From Steromphala cineraria (Eukaryota; Mollusca; Gastropoda; Trochida; Trochidae): DNA of 64,000 bases. Shown piece after piece: positions 1-10,107 of this stretch (position 1 is its first letter; every line of letters begins with the position of its first letter). Position numbers and translations under genes: made by a program. The notes under the pieces were generated by a model. That model was not told the origin of the DNA. It saw only the letters and a program-made list of their open reading frames with translations, and made no database searches. The DNA is taken from contig OU744724.1 of assembly GCA_916613615.1 (NCBI GenBank), positions 47,234,500-47,298,499 on the forward strand. Reading direction: 5' to 3'.

Positions 1-214
1 GAAATCCTTCCTGAAAGACAACAGAATAGACTGGATTTTCAATCCTCCCCACTCTTCGCACATGGGTGGAGCCCTCACTCATGATGCCTTAAGCCCCTGT
101 CACAACCCATCGTGCGTGCAATTCGTTCGTACGTTTTTCTGAAAACGTAGGGTTGATTTATCAAGAACAGAGAGGGAGTTTGCCAACGCATGCCACACGC
201 ACGTTGTAAGCACG

Positions 215-3200
215 TCAAACGCACGTTTTATCTATCTCTATCCAATCACAAGTTATGTCTAGGGTAAATAATTGAAAAATGTTTGCTGCGCCAAGGTCAT
301 GGTCACGAGGTCAATCAGTATGACCCCATCGGAAAGACCATACCATGATAGATGCATATGTGTAATGTCAACGGTCTATCTCTATCCAATCACAAATTAT
401 TTTCAGGGTAAATAATTGAAAAATGCTTGTTACGCCAAGGTCATGGTCACCAGGTCAATCAGTATGACCTCAACGGAAAGTTCCTATCATGATAGATGCA
501 TATGTGTAACGTCAAAGGTCTATTTCTATCCAATCAGCAGTTATGTCCAGGGTAAATGATTGAAAAATGCTTGCTGAGTCAAGGTCATGGTCACGAGGTC
601 AATCAGCATGACCTCATCGGAAAGTTCATATCATGATAGACTGATGCATGTGCAATGTCAAAGGTCTATCTCTATCCAATCACAAGTTATGTCCAGGGTA
701 AGTATTTGAAAAATGCTTCCAGCTGCAAGGTCAAGGTCAAAAGGTCAATCAGTATGACTTCATCGGAAAGTTCATATCATGATAGATGCATATGTGTAAT
801 GTCAAAGGTCTATCTCTATCCAATCAGCTGTTATGTCCAGGGTAAGTATTTGAAAAATGCTTGTAACGCCAAGGTCATGGTCACCAGGTCAATCAGTATG
901 ACCTCAACGGAAAGTTCGTATCATGATTGATGCATATGTGTAACGTCAAAGGTCTATCTCTATCCAATCAGCAGTTATGTCCAGGGTAAATGATTGAAAA
1001 ATGCTTGCCGAGCCAAGGTCATGGTCACGAGGTCAATCAGCATGACCTCATCGGAAAGTTCATATCATGATAGACTGATGCATGTGTAATGTCAAAGGTC
1101 TATCTCTATCCAATCACAAGTTATGTCCAGGGTAAGTATTTGAAAAATGCTTCCAGCTGCAAGGTCAAGGTCAAAAGGTCAATCAGTATGACTTCATCGG
1201 AAAGTTCATATCATGATAGATGCATATGTGTAATGTCAAAGGTCTATCTCTATCCAATCAGCTGTTATGTCCAGGGTAAATAATTGAAAAATGCTTCCAG
1301 CACCAATGTCAAGGTCACAAGGTCAATCAGAATGACCTCATCGGAAAGGTCATATCATGAAAGATGCATATGTGTAATGTCAAAGGTCTATCTCTATCCA
1401 ATCACAAGTTATGTCCAGGGTAAGTATTTGAAAAATGCTTCCAGCTGCAAGGTCAAGGTCAAAAGGTCAATCAGTATGACTTCATCGGAAAGTTCATATC
1501 ATGATAGATGCATATGTGTAATGTCAAAGGTCTATCTCTATCCAATCAGCTGTTATGTCCAGGGTAAGTATTTGAAAAATGCTTGTTACGCCAAGGTCAT
1601 GGTCACCAGGTCAATCAGTATGACCTCAACGGAAAGTTCGTATCATGATTGATGCATATGTGTAACGTCAAAGGTCTATCTCTATCCAATCAGCAGTTAT
1701 GTCCAGGGTAAATGATTGAAAAATGCTTGCTGAGTCAAGGTCATGGTCACGAGGTCAATCAGCATGACCTCATCGGAAAGTTCATATCATGATAGACTGA
1801 TGCATGTGTAATGTCAAAGGTCTATCTCTATCCAATCACAAGTTATGTCCAGGGTAAGTATTTGAAAAATGCTTCCAGCTGCAAGGTCAAGGTCAAAAGG
1901 TCAATCAGTATGACTTCATCGGAAAGTTCATATCATGATAGATGCATATGTGTAATGTCAAAGGTCTATCTCTATCCAATCAGCTGTTATGTCCAGGGTA
2001 AGTATTTGAAAAATGCTTGTTACGCCAAGGTCATGGTCACCAGGTCAATCAGTATGACCTCAACGGAAAGTTCGTATCATGATTGATGCATATGTGTAAC
2101 GTCAAAGGTCTATCTCTATCCAATCAGCAGTTATGTCCAGGGTAAATGATTGAAAAATGCTTGCCGAGCCAAGGTCATGGTCACGAGGTCAATCAGCATG
2201 ACCTCATCGGAAAGTTCATATCATGATAGACTGATGCATGTGTAATGTCAAAGGTCTATCTCTATCCAATCACAAGTTATGTCCAGGGTAAGTATTTGAA
2301 AAATGCTTCCAGCTGCAAGGTCAAGGTCAAAAAGTCAATCAGTATGACTTCATCGGAAAGTTCATATCATGATAGATGCATATGTGTAATGTCAAAGGTC
2401 TATCTCTATCCAATCAGCTGTTATGTCCAGGGTAAATAATTGAAAAATGCTTCCAGCACCAATGTCAAGGTCACAAGGTCAATCAGAATGACCTCATCGG
2501 AAAGGTCATATCATGATAGATGCATATGTGTAATGTCAAAGGTCTATCTCTATCCAATCACAAGTTATGTCCAGGGTAAGCATTTGAAAAATGCTTGCAG
2601 AACCAAGGTCAAGGTCATAAGGTCAATCAGTATGACCTCATCGTTTGGTTTTATCATGTTAGACGCATATGTGTATCATCAAAGGTCTATCTCTATCCAA
2701 TCATAAGTTATTTTCAGGGTAAATAATTGAAAAATTCTTGCTGCGCAAGGGTCAAGGTCACAAGGTCAATCAGTATGACCTCATCTGAAAGGTGTTATTA
2801 TGATAGATGCATATGTGTAATGTCAAAGGTCTATCTCTATCCAATCACAAGTTATGTCCAGGGTAAATAATTGAAAAATGTTTGCTGGGCCATGGTCAAG
2901 AGGTAAATTAGTATGACCTCATCAGAAAGGTTTTATCATGATAGATGCACATGTGAAATATCAAAGGTCTATCCTTATCCAATCACAAGTTATGAATATA
3001 TGGTTAAAGTATTCGAAAATGCTTGTTGCGCCAAGGTCAAGGACAAGAGGTCAGCCAGTATGACATCGTCCGAGGGGCCGTATCATGATAGATGCACATG
3101 TGAAATATCAAAGGTCTATCTCTATTCAATCATAAGTTATGACCAAGGTTCCAGTATTAAAAAAATTCATGCTGCGTCAAGGTCATGATCACGAAGGTCA

Positions 3201-3275
3201 ATTACTGTGACGTCATCGGAAAGACCTAATCATGATGGAGGCACATGTGAATTAACAAAGGTCATCTCTGATGCG
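215..3275. repeat. Satellite array, 144-146 bp monomer, 8-monomer higher-order repeat
   Basis: About 21 tandem monomers, recognised by the recurring start GTCAAAGGTCTATCTCTATC at 657, 801, 945, 1091, 1235, 1379 and onward. Most spacings are 144 bp and every third or so is 146 bp. Variant monomers recur in the same order 1156 bp apart (for example 655 with 1811, 1089 with 2245, 1284 with 2440), so an 8-monomer block was duplicated. Copies after about 2700 are more diverged, as expected at an array edge. Each monomer carries several AGGTCA half-sites, some as direct repeats without spacer and one inverted pair with a 7-base spacer. Short open frames on the plus strand repeat with the array and are not genes. 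Confidence 0.95.
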
Positions 3276-3284
3276 GGGGTTTAA

Positions 3285-3625
3285 TTATTGATGTGACCTT
3301 GAACTTTGACAGTTTGAACGTAAAACCATTAAAAAAATTTCTGCTTCACAAAGATAAATTATACCAAATTAGAACTTCATAGCATACTTTTCAAGTTATT
3401 GTGTTAACACGGAAAATATAGTGATTTTAAAACTTGTGACCTTGACATTTGACCTTGAAAGTTTACATGTCACAATAATACCCCAGACGTGTAAACAGTA
3501 AATTATGTAAAGTAGTTCTGCAAAGCTTAATGGGATGAAGTCATGCCCAAATTTGGTGTGTACATTGCAATTACTCATATCTTGTGACCTTGACCTATGA
3601 CATATTTGATTGTTAAAACATAATC
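3285..3625 (+). repeat. Diverged fragment of the GACCTTGACCTTTGACCTTGAAA family
   Basis: Carries the segments GTGACCTTGA, TTTGACCTTGAAAGT, ACATGTCA, CCCCAGA.GTGTAAACA in the same order as the element at 20804-21810. It lacks the ends of that element and abuts the satellite array. No coding potential is seen. Confidence 0.8.
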
Positions 3626-3716
3626 ATTAACTCGTTTGATAAAAATAGTATTAAATGGAATGTCTTTTCTCTTTTTCTCCACCTTAATTTTTTCATTTAC
3701 ATTATTTAAGAAATAA

Positions 3717-3864
3717 AGTAGCCCTAACCATCATGTGTTTAGCAATAAAGTATAGTTTTGCCCTGAACTATTATAGTTAAAGCATGAGGCCGAATGCTTT
3801 GACGTTATAATAGTTCAGGGCAAAACTATACTTTATTGCAAAACACATGATGGTTAGGGCTACT
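3717..3864. repeat. Long palindrome (foldback / MITE-like)
   Basis: The left arm 3717-3775 and right arm 3805-3864 are nearly perfect reverse complements (about 58 bp each), with a ~30 bp loop that contains its own small hairpin (AAAGCAT...ATGCTTT). Arms start and end AGTAGCCCTAACCATCATG / CATGATGGTTAGGGCTACT. A related segment, AAAACTATACTTTATTGC followed by the 18 bp palindrome CTTTATTGCGCAATAAAG, lies at 4031-4057, so the element may extend to there. No clear target duplication was found. Confidence 0.75.
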
Positions 3865-4319
3865 CTATTACTTTTCTAGTATGTCGATTTTTACGCGTTT
3901 AAGTTATTTCTACTCCAAAATAAACATATTATATATAAATCACGTTCGGCCGCAAATTGAAAACCATATCTTGTGACGTCATAACCGATTGTTATTGACG
4001 TCATGGGCCATTGTTTCATGACGTCTCTCAAAAACTATACTTTATTGCGCAATAAAGGGTGGGCGGCGCCTTTGATCTTTACGGGAACAATACTAGAAAG
4101 ACATTTGAAACCAACCAAAGAAGTCCCTTAAAGATGACAATATCATAACTAGAACTAAAAAGTGTTTTCACTCAAAAAACAGATGTCTCCATTTCAGCTG
4201 AATTTTGCCTTTGAAAATACCTTATAGTTTTTTAAACCTCAAATGAAAACCAAATTCTTTATATAAAACAACATAAACTGTAAGTTTTGGTTATATTTTA
4301 TTTTTATTTATAGGAATCG

Positions 4320-4750
4320 TTAATCAACAAGATCTAAACTGTTGCCATGGAAATCCCAAAATAAATAAATTAAAAGGAGTTGAAACCTCCAAAAGGCACA
4401 TCTACATGATATGAAGAGGGTATATACCAAATTTGGTGAGGATTGGTCATGTAGTTTCAGATTTGTGCTCTGGAAACTAACCCTACCCTTTAAAATGACA
4501 AAGTCAAAACTGTTGCCATGGAAACAAAAAAATCTAAAATTGAAAAAGAAGTTAAAACCTAAAAGGCGCATCTACATGAAATTGAGAGTCTGTATACCAC
4601 ATTTGGTAAAGATTGGTCAAGTAGTTTAAGATTTCTGCTCCGGAAACAAATGGGAAGTCCCAACGCCGAAGCGGATGTGGACGCAGACGCGTACGGGAAC
4701 TCCGCCAAACCAATATGTCTCACAACACTTCAGGGGGAGACATAAATATG
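4320..4750. repeat. Tandem-repeat element with a terminal hairpin (170 bp dimer)
   Basis: Two diverged copies 170 bp apart share AACTGTTGCCATGGAAA, CATCTACATGA, TATACCA.ATTTGGT, GATTGGTCA.GTAGTTT and GCTC.GGAAAC. The right end holds a GGACGCAGACG stretch, then a hairpin TATGTCTC...GAGACATA at 4711-4747. This is the same layout as the hairpin and tandem-core elements elsewhere in the window, with different sequence. Confidence 0.7.
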
Positions 4751-4844
4751 TGCATGTGATGCAATGTGATGTCCCCAGCCCCAACTTTTAATCAGTAAAT
4801 GACCCTTCCCCTGTACTTAATTCAAGTTGTTTCCATGGCAACCA

Positions 4845-5161
4845 GAAATGGCTTTATGATTCTGGAGAAGAAGATGAAAATAGGTTTCAGGTTTCTAGGC
4901 CTTATGCTTCTGGAGAAGAAGATTAAAGGTTTTAAGAGCGTGGCCCCTGTGGCCCTTATTATTGGCCACAGGGCCACCAAAGCTACATTTATAATCCTCA
5001 CTAGCCAAGGAGTATGTACACAAAGTTTCAGCTTTCTAGGCCTTATGGTTAAGTCAAAATTGACGGAGGTACGGATGGATGGACAGATGGCCGGACGCTG
5101 GACGCCATGCCATGCCATGCCATGCCATAAGCCCATCAGGCCTTGCATGCCAGATGAGCTA
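4845..5161 (+). repeat. Family A tandem-repeat element, 3' portion
   Basis: About one and a half monomers of the 145 bp family A repeat, then the family's conserved end: GGACGGATGGACAGATGG-type microsatellite, CCATGCCATGCCATAAGCCC, and the inverted end GCCAGATGAGCTA at 5149-5161. It lies just downstream of the YIPF4 stop codon, so it may be in the 3' untranslated region. Confidence 0.85.
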
Positions 5162-5267
5162 ACGATTCAGTTTAAAAAAATATTGAAGGTTTTATGGCCC
5201 GCAAACGAAAACATTTCGGAATACTTTGCAGGAGACATAATAAACACAATTATCTAGTGAACTTTTT

Positions 5268-5426
<159 letters not shown>

Positions 5427-5504
5427 TCAGTCAAACGTTGTTGTAACGCCAAGGGGTATTCAAGGGCGTCAATCCCACGGTGCTTATCAGTAGCCATGGG
5501 GTCA

Positions 5505-5666
5505 CCAAAGCTATAAATTATAATCCCTACTAGTCAATGAGTCTGTAAGATTTGAGCTTAGTTCTTGAGAAGAACCTGAGTTTATGGAAGAATGGATGGC
5601 CGGACGCCGACACCGAACAGCACGACATGCCATAAGCCCATCGGGCCTTACAGACCTGATGAGCTA
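5505..5666 (+). repeat. Family A fragment, 3' end
   Basis: Contains GGGGTCACCAAAGCTATAAA, a degenerate GGATGGCCGGACGCCGACACC stretch and the family end CCATAAGCCCATCGGGCCTTA then GACCTGATGAGCTA. It lies inside the last intron of the YIPF4-like gene. Confidence 0.75.
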
Positions 5667-5744
5667 AAAAGGTGTAACTGAATGGGCCCTCAATTGAGTA
5701 AGAAGGATACCAAATCTGCAATTGATAATTTGAATTTCAAACTC

Positions 5745-6030
5745 CATAAAGGTGTATTGATACCCTGAAGCAGGGATGCAGAAATTAACTAGGATGGATG
5801 GACACACACACACATGAATGCACGGACGGATAGATGAAGCCCAAACCTTTATCCCCATCCCACTTTGTGGCAGGGGATAATAATTCTCACTGGTCAAGGA
5901 ATATGTAAAGAAGATTTCAGCTTTCTAGGCCTTTGCTTCTGGAGAAGAGGTAGAAAATTCATAAACTTTAGGGATGGATGGACGGATAGATGCCGTACAT
6001 CATGCCATGCCATAAGCCCATCTGGCCTTA
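5745..6030 (+). repeat. Fused fragments of families B and A
   Basis: 5745-5885 ends with a GGATGGATGGAC / CGGACGGATAGATG stretch and TTTGTGGCAGGGGATAATAAT, the 3' end of family B. From about 5885 it continues as family A (TCTCACTGGTCAAGGAATAT, TCAGCTTTCTAGGCC, CCATGCCATAAGCCCATCTG). One element probably inserted at the end of the other. Confidence 0.65.
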
Positions 6031-6041
6031 CTGAAGTACCT

Positions 6042-6479
6042 AGGTACACTGTGTATAACCGTACACCGGAACTAGCGAGGTGTACGGCGGAGAAATGTTG
6101 CTAGCGAGGAGCGTGATCGCAAACGGGATCACTTAAAAAGCAATCATCGCCCTTTCATCAACTTTTTCTATGTTATTATCATGTCATTAGCTTTCCAAGA
6201 CATAACTATTTAATGTCATATCCTGTTCATAGTCAGAGATAGCAAATATGTTACTAACAACAGCATTACTCGCAACTGTCACTGTTACTGTCCCTTGGAT
6301 ACAGAATGACAAGCACATACATTTGACTAAGTATGTGTGCTAAAATTATCACATGATGTTGATTATTTGAAAGTTATGAAGTGAAATATTACCTAATGTT
6401 CGATTTCGGCTCCTCGCTAGCAACATTTCTCCGCCGTACACCTCGCTAGTTCCGGTGTACGGTTATACACAGTGAGGTA
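6042..6479. mobile_element. 428 bp inverted-repeat element, CACTGTG ends, 5 bp target duplication
   Basis: Two 66 bp arms (6047-6112 and 6409-6474) are perfect reverse complements. The element starts CACTGTGTATAACCGTACAC and ends with its complement. It is flanked by AGGTA on both sides (6042-6046 and 6475-6479). No transposase is encoded, so it is non-autonomous. The 5 bp duplication and CAC-starting ends fit the Transib/RAG-like group best (family ends CACWATG or CACAGTG-like). CACTA and Chapaev elements also start CAC but make 2-4 bp duplications. The superfamily is an inference. Confidence 0.85.
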
Positions 6480-6585
6480 GGAATGTTTTCAAGAATTGAA
6501 GTATCAGATGTCAGGCTTTTCTATTTGTCAAGAGGTTTTTAGTTCACCTGCTTGGTAATTACCAGAGCTACCAAATTCATGTACC

Positions 6586-7120
6586 TACTGTAAATCATGA
6601 AATTAATGCGAGCATTTAATTAATGCAAAAAATGCGTCTGTACTCGTCTCGCATTAATTTCAGGACGCATTTTAGTTTCTAAAGTAATACGTAGTGCAGT
6701 GTGACCGGTGTTTATTTAGTGTTGACCACGTAAATACATTAACAATAGCAAAGGTCTCAACATCACACTTCAATGAACTGCAGTTCACTTGCTCATTAAC
6801 ACATCGCGAAGACGTGTTAATTCTACAACAAAGGCCATTGTTCAAATTCACTCAAGCACATCACCCAGTCCTCCAACCACGCAAGATTACCTCACGATCC
6901 TTGCTCACTTTTGTAATGGCAGCTTCCATCAACCTGGCGTGAAGAGGTTTCACTACGCTAATTCGTAGATCAACACGAGTGTCAAGTACAACGTAAACAA
7001 CTTCAAATGCTAGTTAGTCTGTCAAATTTTTATTTTAAAAAAAAGTTTGGGCATGCATTAATTTCTGGACGCGTTTTAGGCTAGACCCTCGCACTCACAT
7101 TAATTTCATGATTTACAGTA
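6586..7120. mobile_element. TA-flanked inverted-repeat element (mariner/Tc1-like MITE)
   Basis: Ends CTGTAAATCATGAAATTAAT (from 6588) and its complement (to 7118) form perfect 21 bp inverted repeats, each flanked by TA. A second inverted segment lies inside (AATTTC.GGACGC.TTTTAG near 6657 and 7064). Interior 531 bp has no transposase. TA duplication suggests the Tc1/mariner group. Confidence 0.8.
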
Positions 7121-7710
7121 TTCACCAACCCGGGTATCGAGTGTTGTGGTTTCATCTACATCATTTTCCGCGTCCTTTTCTATTGTTCACAAAGGGAGTA
7201 GAGGAGTGTACATTTAAAAATAGCAATGGTTCTTGTTCTTGTTCATCTGTATCCCTCTTGTCTAAGTCTGTATTTTTTACAGATATTTTTATCCCCAAAA
7301 AGGTGTTTGTGTGTTGACACTAATGATTGTAAACAAAGTGGACAATATTTTGACAACATTTCACACCTCAAGCTATCATTACTTTCTCTGTACGAGATTA
7401 TGGTTTGAGCATCCCAACTTGGCGACTGTGTCACCTACCAGTAACAATTGTTGCTGTCCTTGTCCATTTTCTTATGAAAAATCCTTTCCAAAGCCTGTGT
7501 AATGGCCGTAGCACATTCAATAATTCCACACTGGATTTTTTCAAAGGCTTTGTCCGAGTTTTAACAAACCCCGATAAGGTATTTCAAATCACTTTGTTGA
7601 GTTCAGGAACATTGAGACAATTGAGACCATTGCAGTTTTTGGATTTTAACGAAATATACATTTCAGCAAGAATGACATTCATTCACAATATATTTGAGAA
7701 AAATGAATAC

Positions 7711-7824
7711 CTTGATGGTCACATTGAGAAGTGTGATGGTCCTCACAAAGGGAATGACTATTCCAGTGATGAGAAGGGGCAGCACAGAGTAGCCAATCAC
7801 TCCCAAGCATTGAGAATAGCTCAC
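7711..7824 (-). CDS. YIPF4: YIPF4-like protein, internal exon
   Basis: This 38-codon exon is phase 0 at both ends. It has acceptor GCTGTGTTTGCAG and donor GTATTC. It reads VSYSQCLGVIGYSVLPLLIT then GIVIPFVRTITLLNVTIK, closely matching the YIPF4 segment that contains GQVLGVIGYSLLPL and ends STLIK. This is a transmembrane helix and the following loop, with the GY.LLP motif typical of YIP1 domains. It joins the 35627-35704 exon upstream (intron 27.8 kb) and the last exon downstream. The flanking 7130-7700 and 7830-8020 are intronic; I see nothing conserved in them. Confidence 0.92.
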
Positions 7825-8027
7825 CTGCAAACACAGCATTACTTACACTCAGCAACAGAATGATTTCATGTTGAAACAAGTGAAGAAGCGAGCAGAGCTC
7901 ACATACCCACATTCCCCACTTTGTTCAAAGAATTTCAAATAGTAAAATTTATTAATATTGGTTAAAGTTGTATGATAGCTGAGTATACAGTAAGTCATTG
8001 TGTAAATAGAGAATACTAAATGACGTT

Positions 8028-8139
8028 CAGTTTAATAACATATTTATGAAACGAGTGGATATGGTATTCAGATTTAACGAGCGAAAGCGAGTTAAATACC
8101 AATACTATCTATGAGTTTCATAAATATGTTATTAAACTG
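8028..8139. repeat. Palindrome of 25 bp arms
   Basis: CAGTTTAATAACATATTTAT at 8028 and its complement ending at 8139 pair over 25 bp. The interior has a second inverted pair (GGTATT...AATACC around ATTTAACGAGCG / CGAGTTAAAT). Probable foldback element. Confidence 0.7.
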
Positions 8140-8181
8140 GACGGGGTTTAGTATTTTATTTATTACACTCTTTAACCCTAT

Positions 8182-8285
8182 ACTGCTTATATACGCGATT
8201 CTATGCTTCTGCCCTTTACTGCTTTTCTACGCGATTCTACGCTTCTGCCCTTTACTGCTTTTCTACGCGATTCTACGCCTTTTCT
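8182..8285. repeat. 36 bp tandem repeat, about 2.8 copies
   Basis: ACTGCTTTTCTACGCGATTC recurs from 8182, 8218 and 8254, each unit ending CTTCTGCCCTTT. Confidence 0.85.
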
Positions 8286-8649
8286 AACCATCGGAAAAGA
8301 TGCAATACTTCAAAGTTATCTTGCTGAAATATTCTCAAATTGAGTTTGAAATTTATACTTCAGGGTATGTTTTGTTATTCCTGTCCATATTCAATATCAA
8401 ACAACAATTTTAAAATAATGAAAATCTTGAGATAAAAATCTTGTCGGCAAAATCGGTGATCACCGGAAAACAAAGTTTTAGGTCATTCCAGCCAATCAGG
8501 GACGAGCGATTGCTAACTGACGAGTGGTCACGTTACCCCTGAAATTTTATTTTGCCCAGGTTAAGAAATTTACATTTCCCGTTAAGGAGTATTTTGATTA
8601 GGTGACCAAAACCTTTTCTAAATAAATTTGTAGTTATTTTGGCCAATAA

Positions 8650-8796
8650 CATACGTGACAGTAATATTGTTACCGGTGTGAGCGACCCGGAAGTGGACCC
8701 GGTTTGTTTACATCGAAAACGAGAATCATGTCGTCGCCGTCAACAGGACAATCAAATCAACACTAGCCATCAGACATAACACTTCAGTTGGTGACA
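8650..8796 (+). promoter_or_regulatory. Candidate promoter and first exon of a spliced transcript
   Basis: A GC-richer island in AT-rich DNA contains CCGGAAGTG (ETS/GABP consensus) at about 8689. It is followed by ATGTCGTCGCCGTCAACAGG, which opens only 12 codons before TAG. The segment ends GGTGACA before GTGAGTATC, a strong splice donor. Downstream acceptors on the same strand lie at 9611 and 14742. Inferred; no homologue recognised. Confidence 0.35.
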
Positions 8797-9610
8797 GTGA
8801 GTATCAACCTTTCTGTAAAATATTTAATTGTCACTGTTATACAGTCGAATGAAGGGAAGTTAATTTATCCCTGTAAAAATATCAACACATTTTGAGTCAT
8901 TCGAGTCATGCATGCATTTATGATTTGATCTGTTTTCAATCAACCAAATGCGTCAGTTTTAGTCAATGAATCGTAATCAGGCATAAAATGTGAGTGGACA
9001 GAATAAAATGATTCTTATCAGACAAATGACTCTAGATTTTCTTCACCTGTCATTCATTTTTGTGAAAGAATTTTAACTGATTCATTGCAACAAGTTATGT
9101 AATTATAACATGATTTTATAAATATCTAAGGAGATCATTTAAATGTGTTATTGTTCGCTGTGATATCATTGCCCTTATAAATGTTTGAGTTTTGAATTTT
9201 CAGAATATCAAAATCAAATTATTTTTTTGAACATATTTATTGTTATGTTGGAAAGTGAGACAAAACATGAGCATGCAAACTGGTACTTCCTCAAGGATCT
9301 ACAAACTGATTAGCCCAAAAAAAACATTAATGAACGAAAACTATGAAGTTTTCTTAAAAAGAAAAAGCAAAATGTGCATGTTTTTAAAGTGAAAATTGTT
9401 GTGATAAAATATTCCTTTCATGAAACTCTTTTTCAATTTTATCAAATTGGTGAATATATTGCAAGAGGGAACAAACTGAGTCAGTATTATTTTTATCAAT
9501 TACCCATGATTGTTCAAATGCATGTTTTAGTCGAAAGATTTAAAATTTCATACTAGTATGTATATTTATATTGTGTATGAATTTATATTGAAATCTTATA
9601 TTTTTTGCAG
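8797..9610 (+). other. AT-rich stretch without recognisable genes
   Basis: No convincing coding frame, RNA gene or repeat is seen. It would be intron 1 of the candidate transcript that starts near 8650. Confidence 0.4.
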
Positions 9611-9681
9611 TGAATAAATTTCCAGAGGAAGGATCAACCAAACTGCCTGGGCTGCAATTTGATTGTTCAAGCTAAACAAAG
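9611..9681 (+). ncRNA. Candidate internal exon of a spliced non-coding transcript
   Basis: 71 bp between acceptor TATTTTTTGCAG and donor GTGAAC. No frame with a start codon runs through it. Together with 8650-8796 and 14742 onward it forms a possible plus-strand transcript inside the large YIPF4 intron. Splice-site pattern is the only evidence. Confidence 0.3.
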
Positions 9682-10107
9682 GTGAACTTTGTGCTTGTTC
9701 AATTCTATTGCTATATTAAGTTTCTTTTCTGTCTGTAAAAATTCACAAACATATATATGTATTTATATTGCTGTCATTGTGATTTTATTAGCTGAATTTA
9801 ACTAGGGATAAGAATATGATAGATAAAACAAAATCCTTACAAATACTTGCCATATTTCCTAAGAGATGATATACAATAACTCACTCTAATATTGCAAACT
9901 GTGTGATGCATGGAGGGTCAACTGTCCAATTTTAAGAAAGCAATGATTTGATGAGAAAAACAGAAATTTCACAGTTGCTTTAGAGAAATTTCATAGAACA
10001 AATTTACCAAGTATCTTTCATAATTTGATTGGAATAACATTTTTCCTGTAAGTATTATGGACGCATAAATTTGTTGTAGAATTTTGTGAATAAATCCAAC
10101 AAAATTC
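9682..10107. other. AT-rich intronic-type sequence
   Basis: I see no gene, repeat or element boundary before the 5 bp duplication at 10108. Confidence 0.4.

Noticed and set aside
655..2706. Series of similar 64-122 codon plus-strand frames (MSKVYLYPITSYVQGK...)
   Set aside because: They repeat with the satellite monomers (144 bp is a multiple of 3) and break wherever a 146 bp monomer occurs. No start context or family match.
215..3275. CRISPR array
   Set aside because: Monomers are contiguous 144-146 bp repeats without unique spacers, in a eukaryotic genome.
4411..4629. 72-codon lysine-rich plus frame and opposing minus frame
   Set aside because: Lies wholly within a diverged 170 bp repeat dimer.
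5655..5670. CTGATGAG at the family A end as a hammerhead core
   Set aside because: No stem II, no GAAA and no pairing partner follow; it is part of the inverted end GATGAGCTA.
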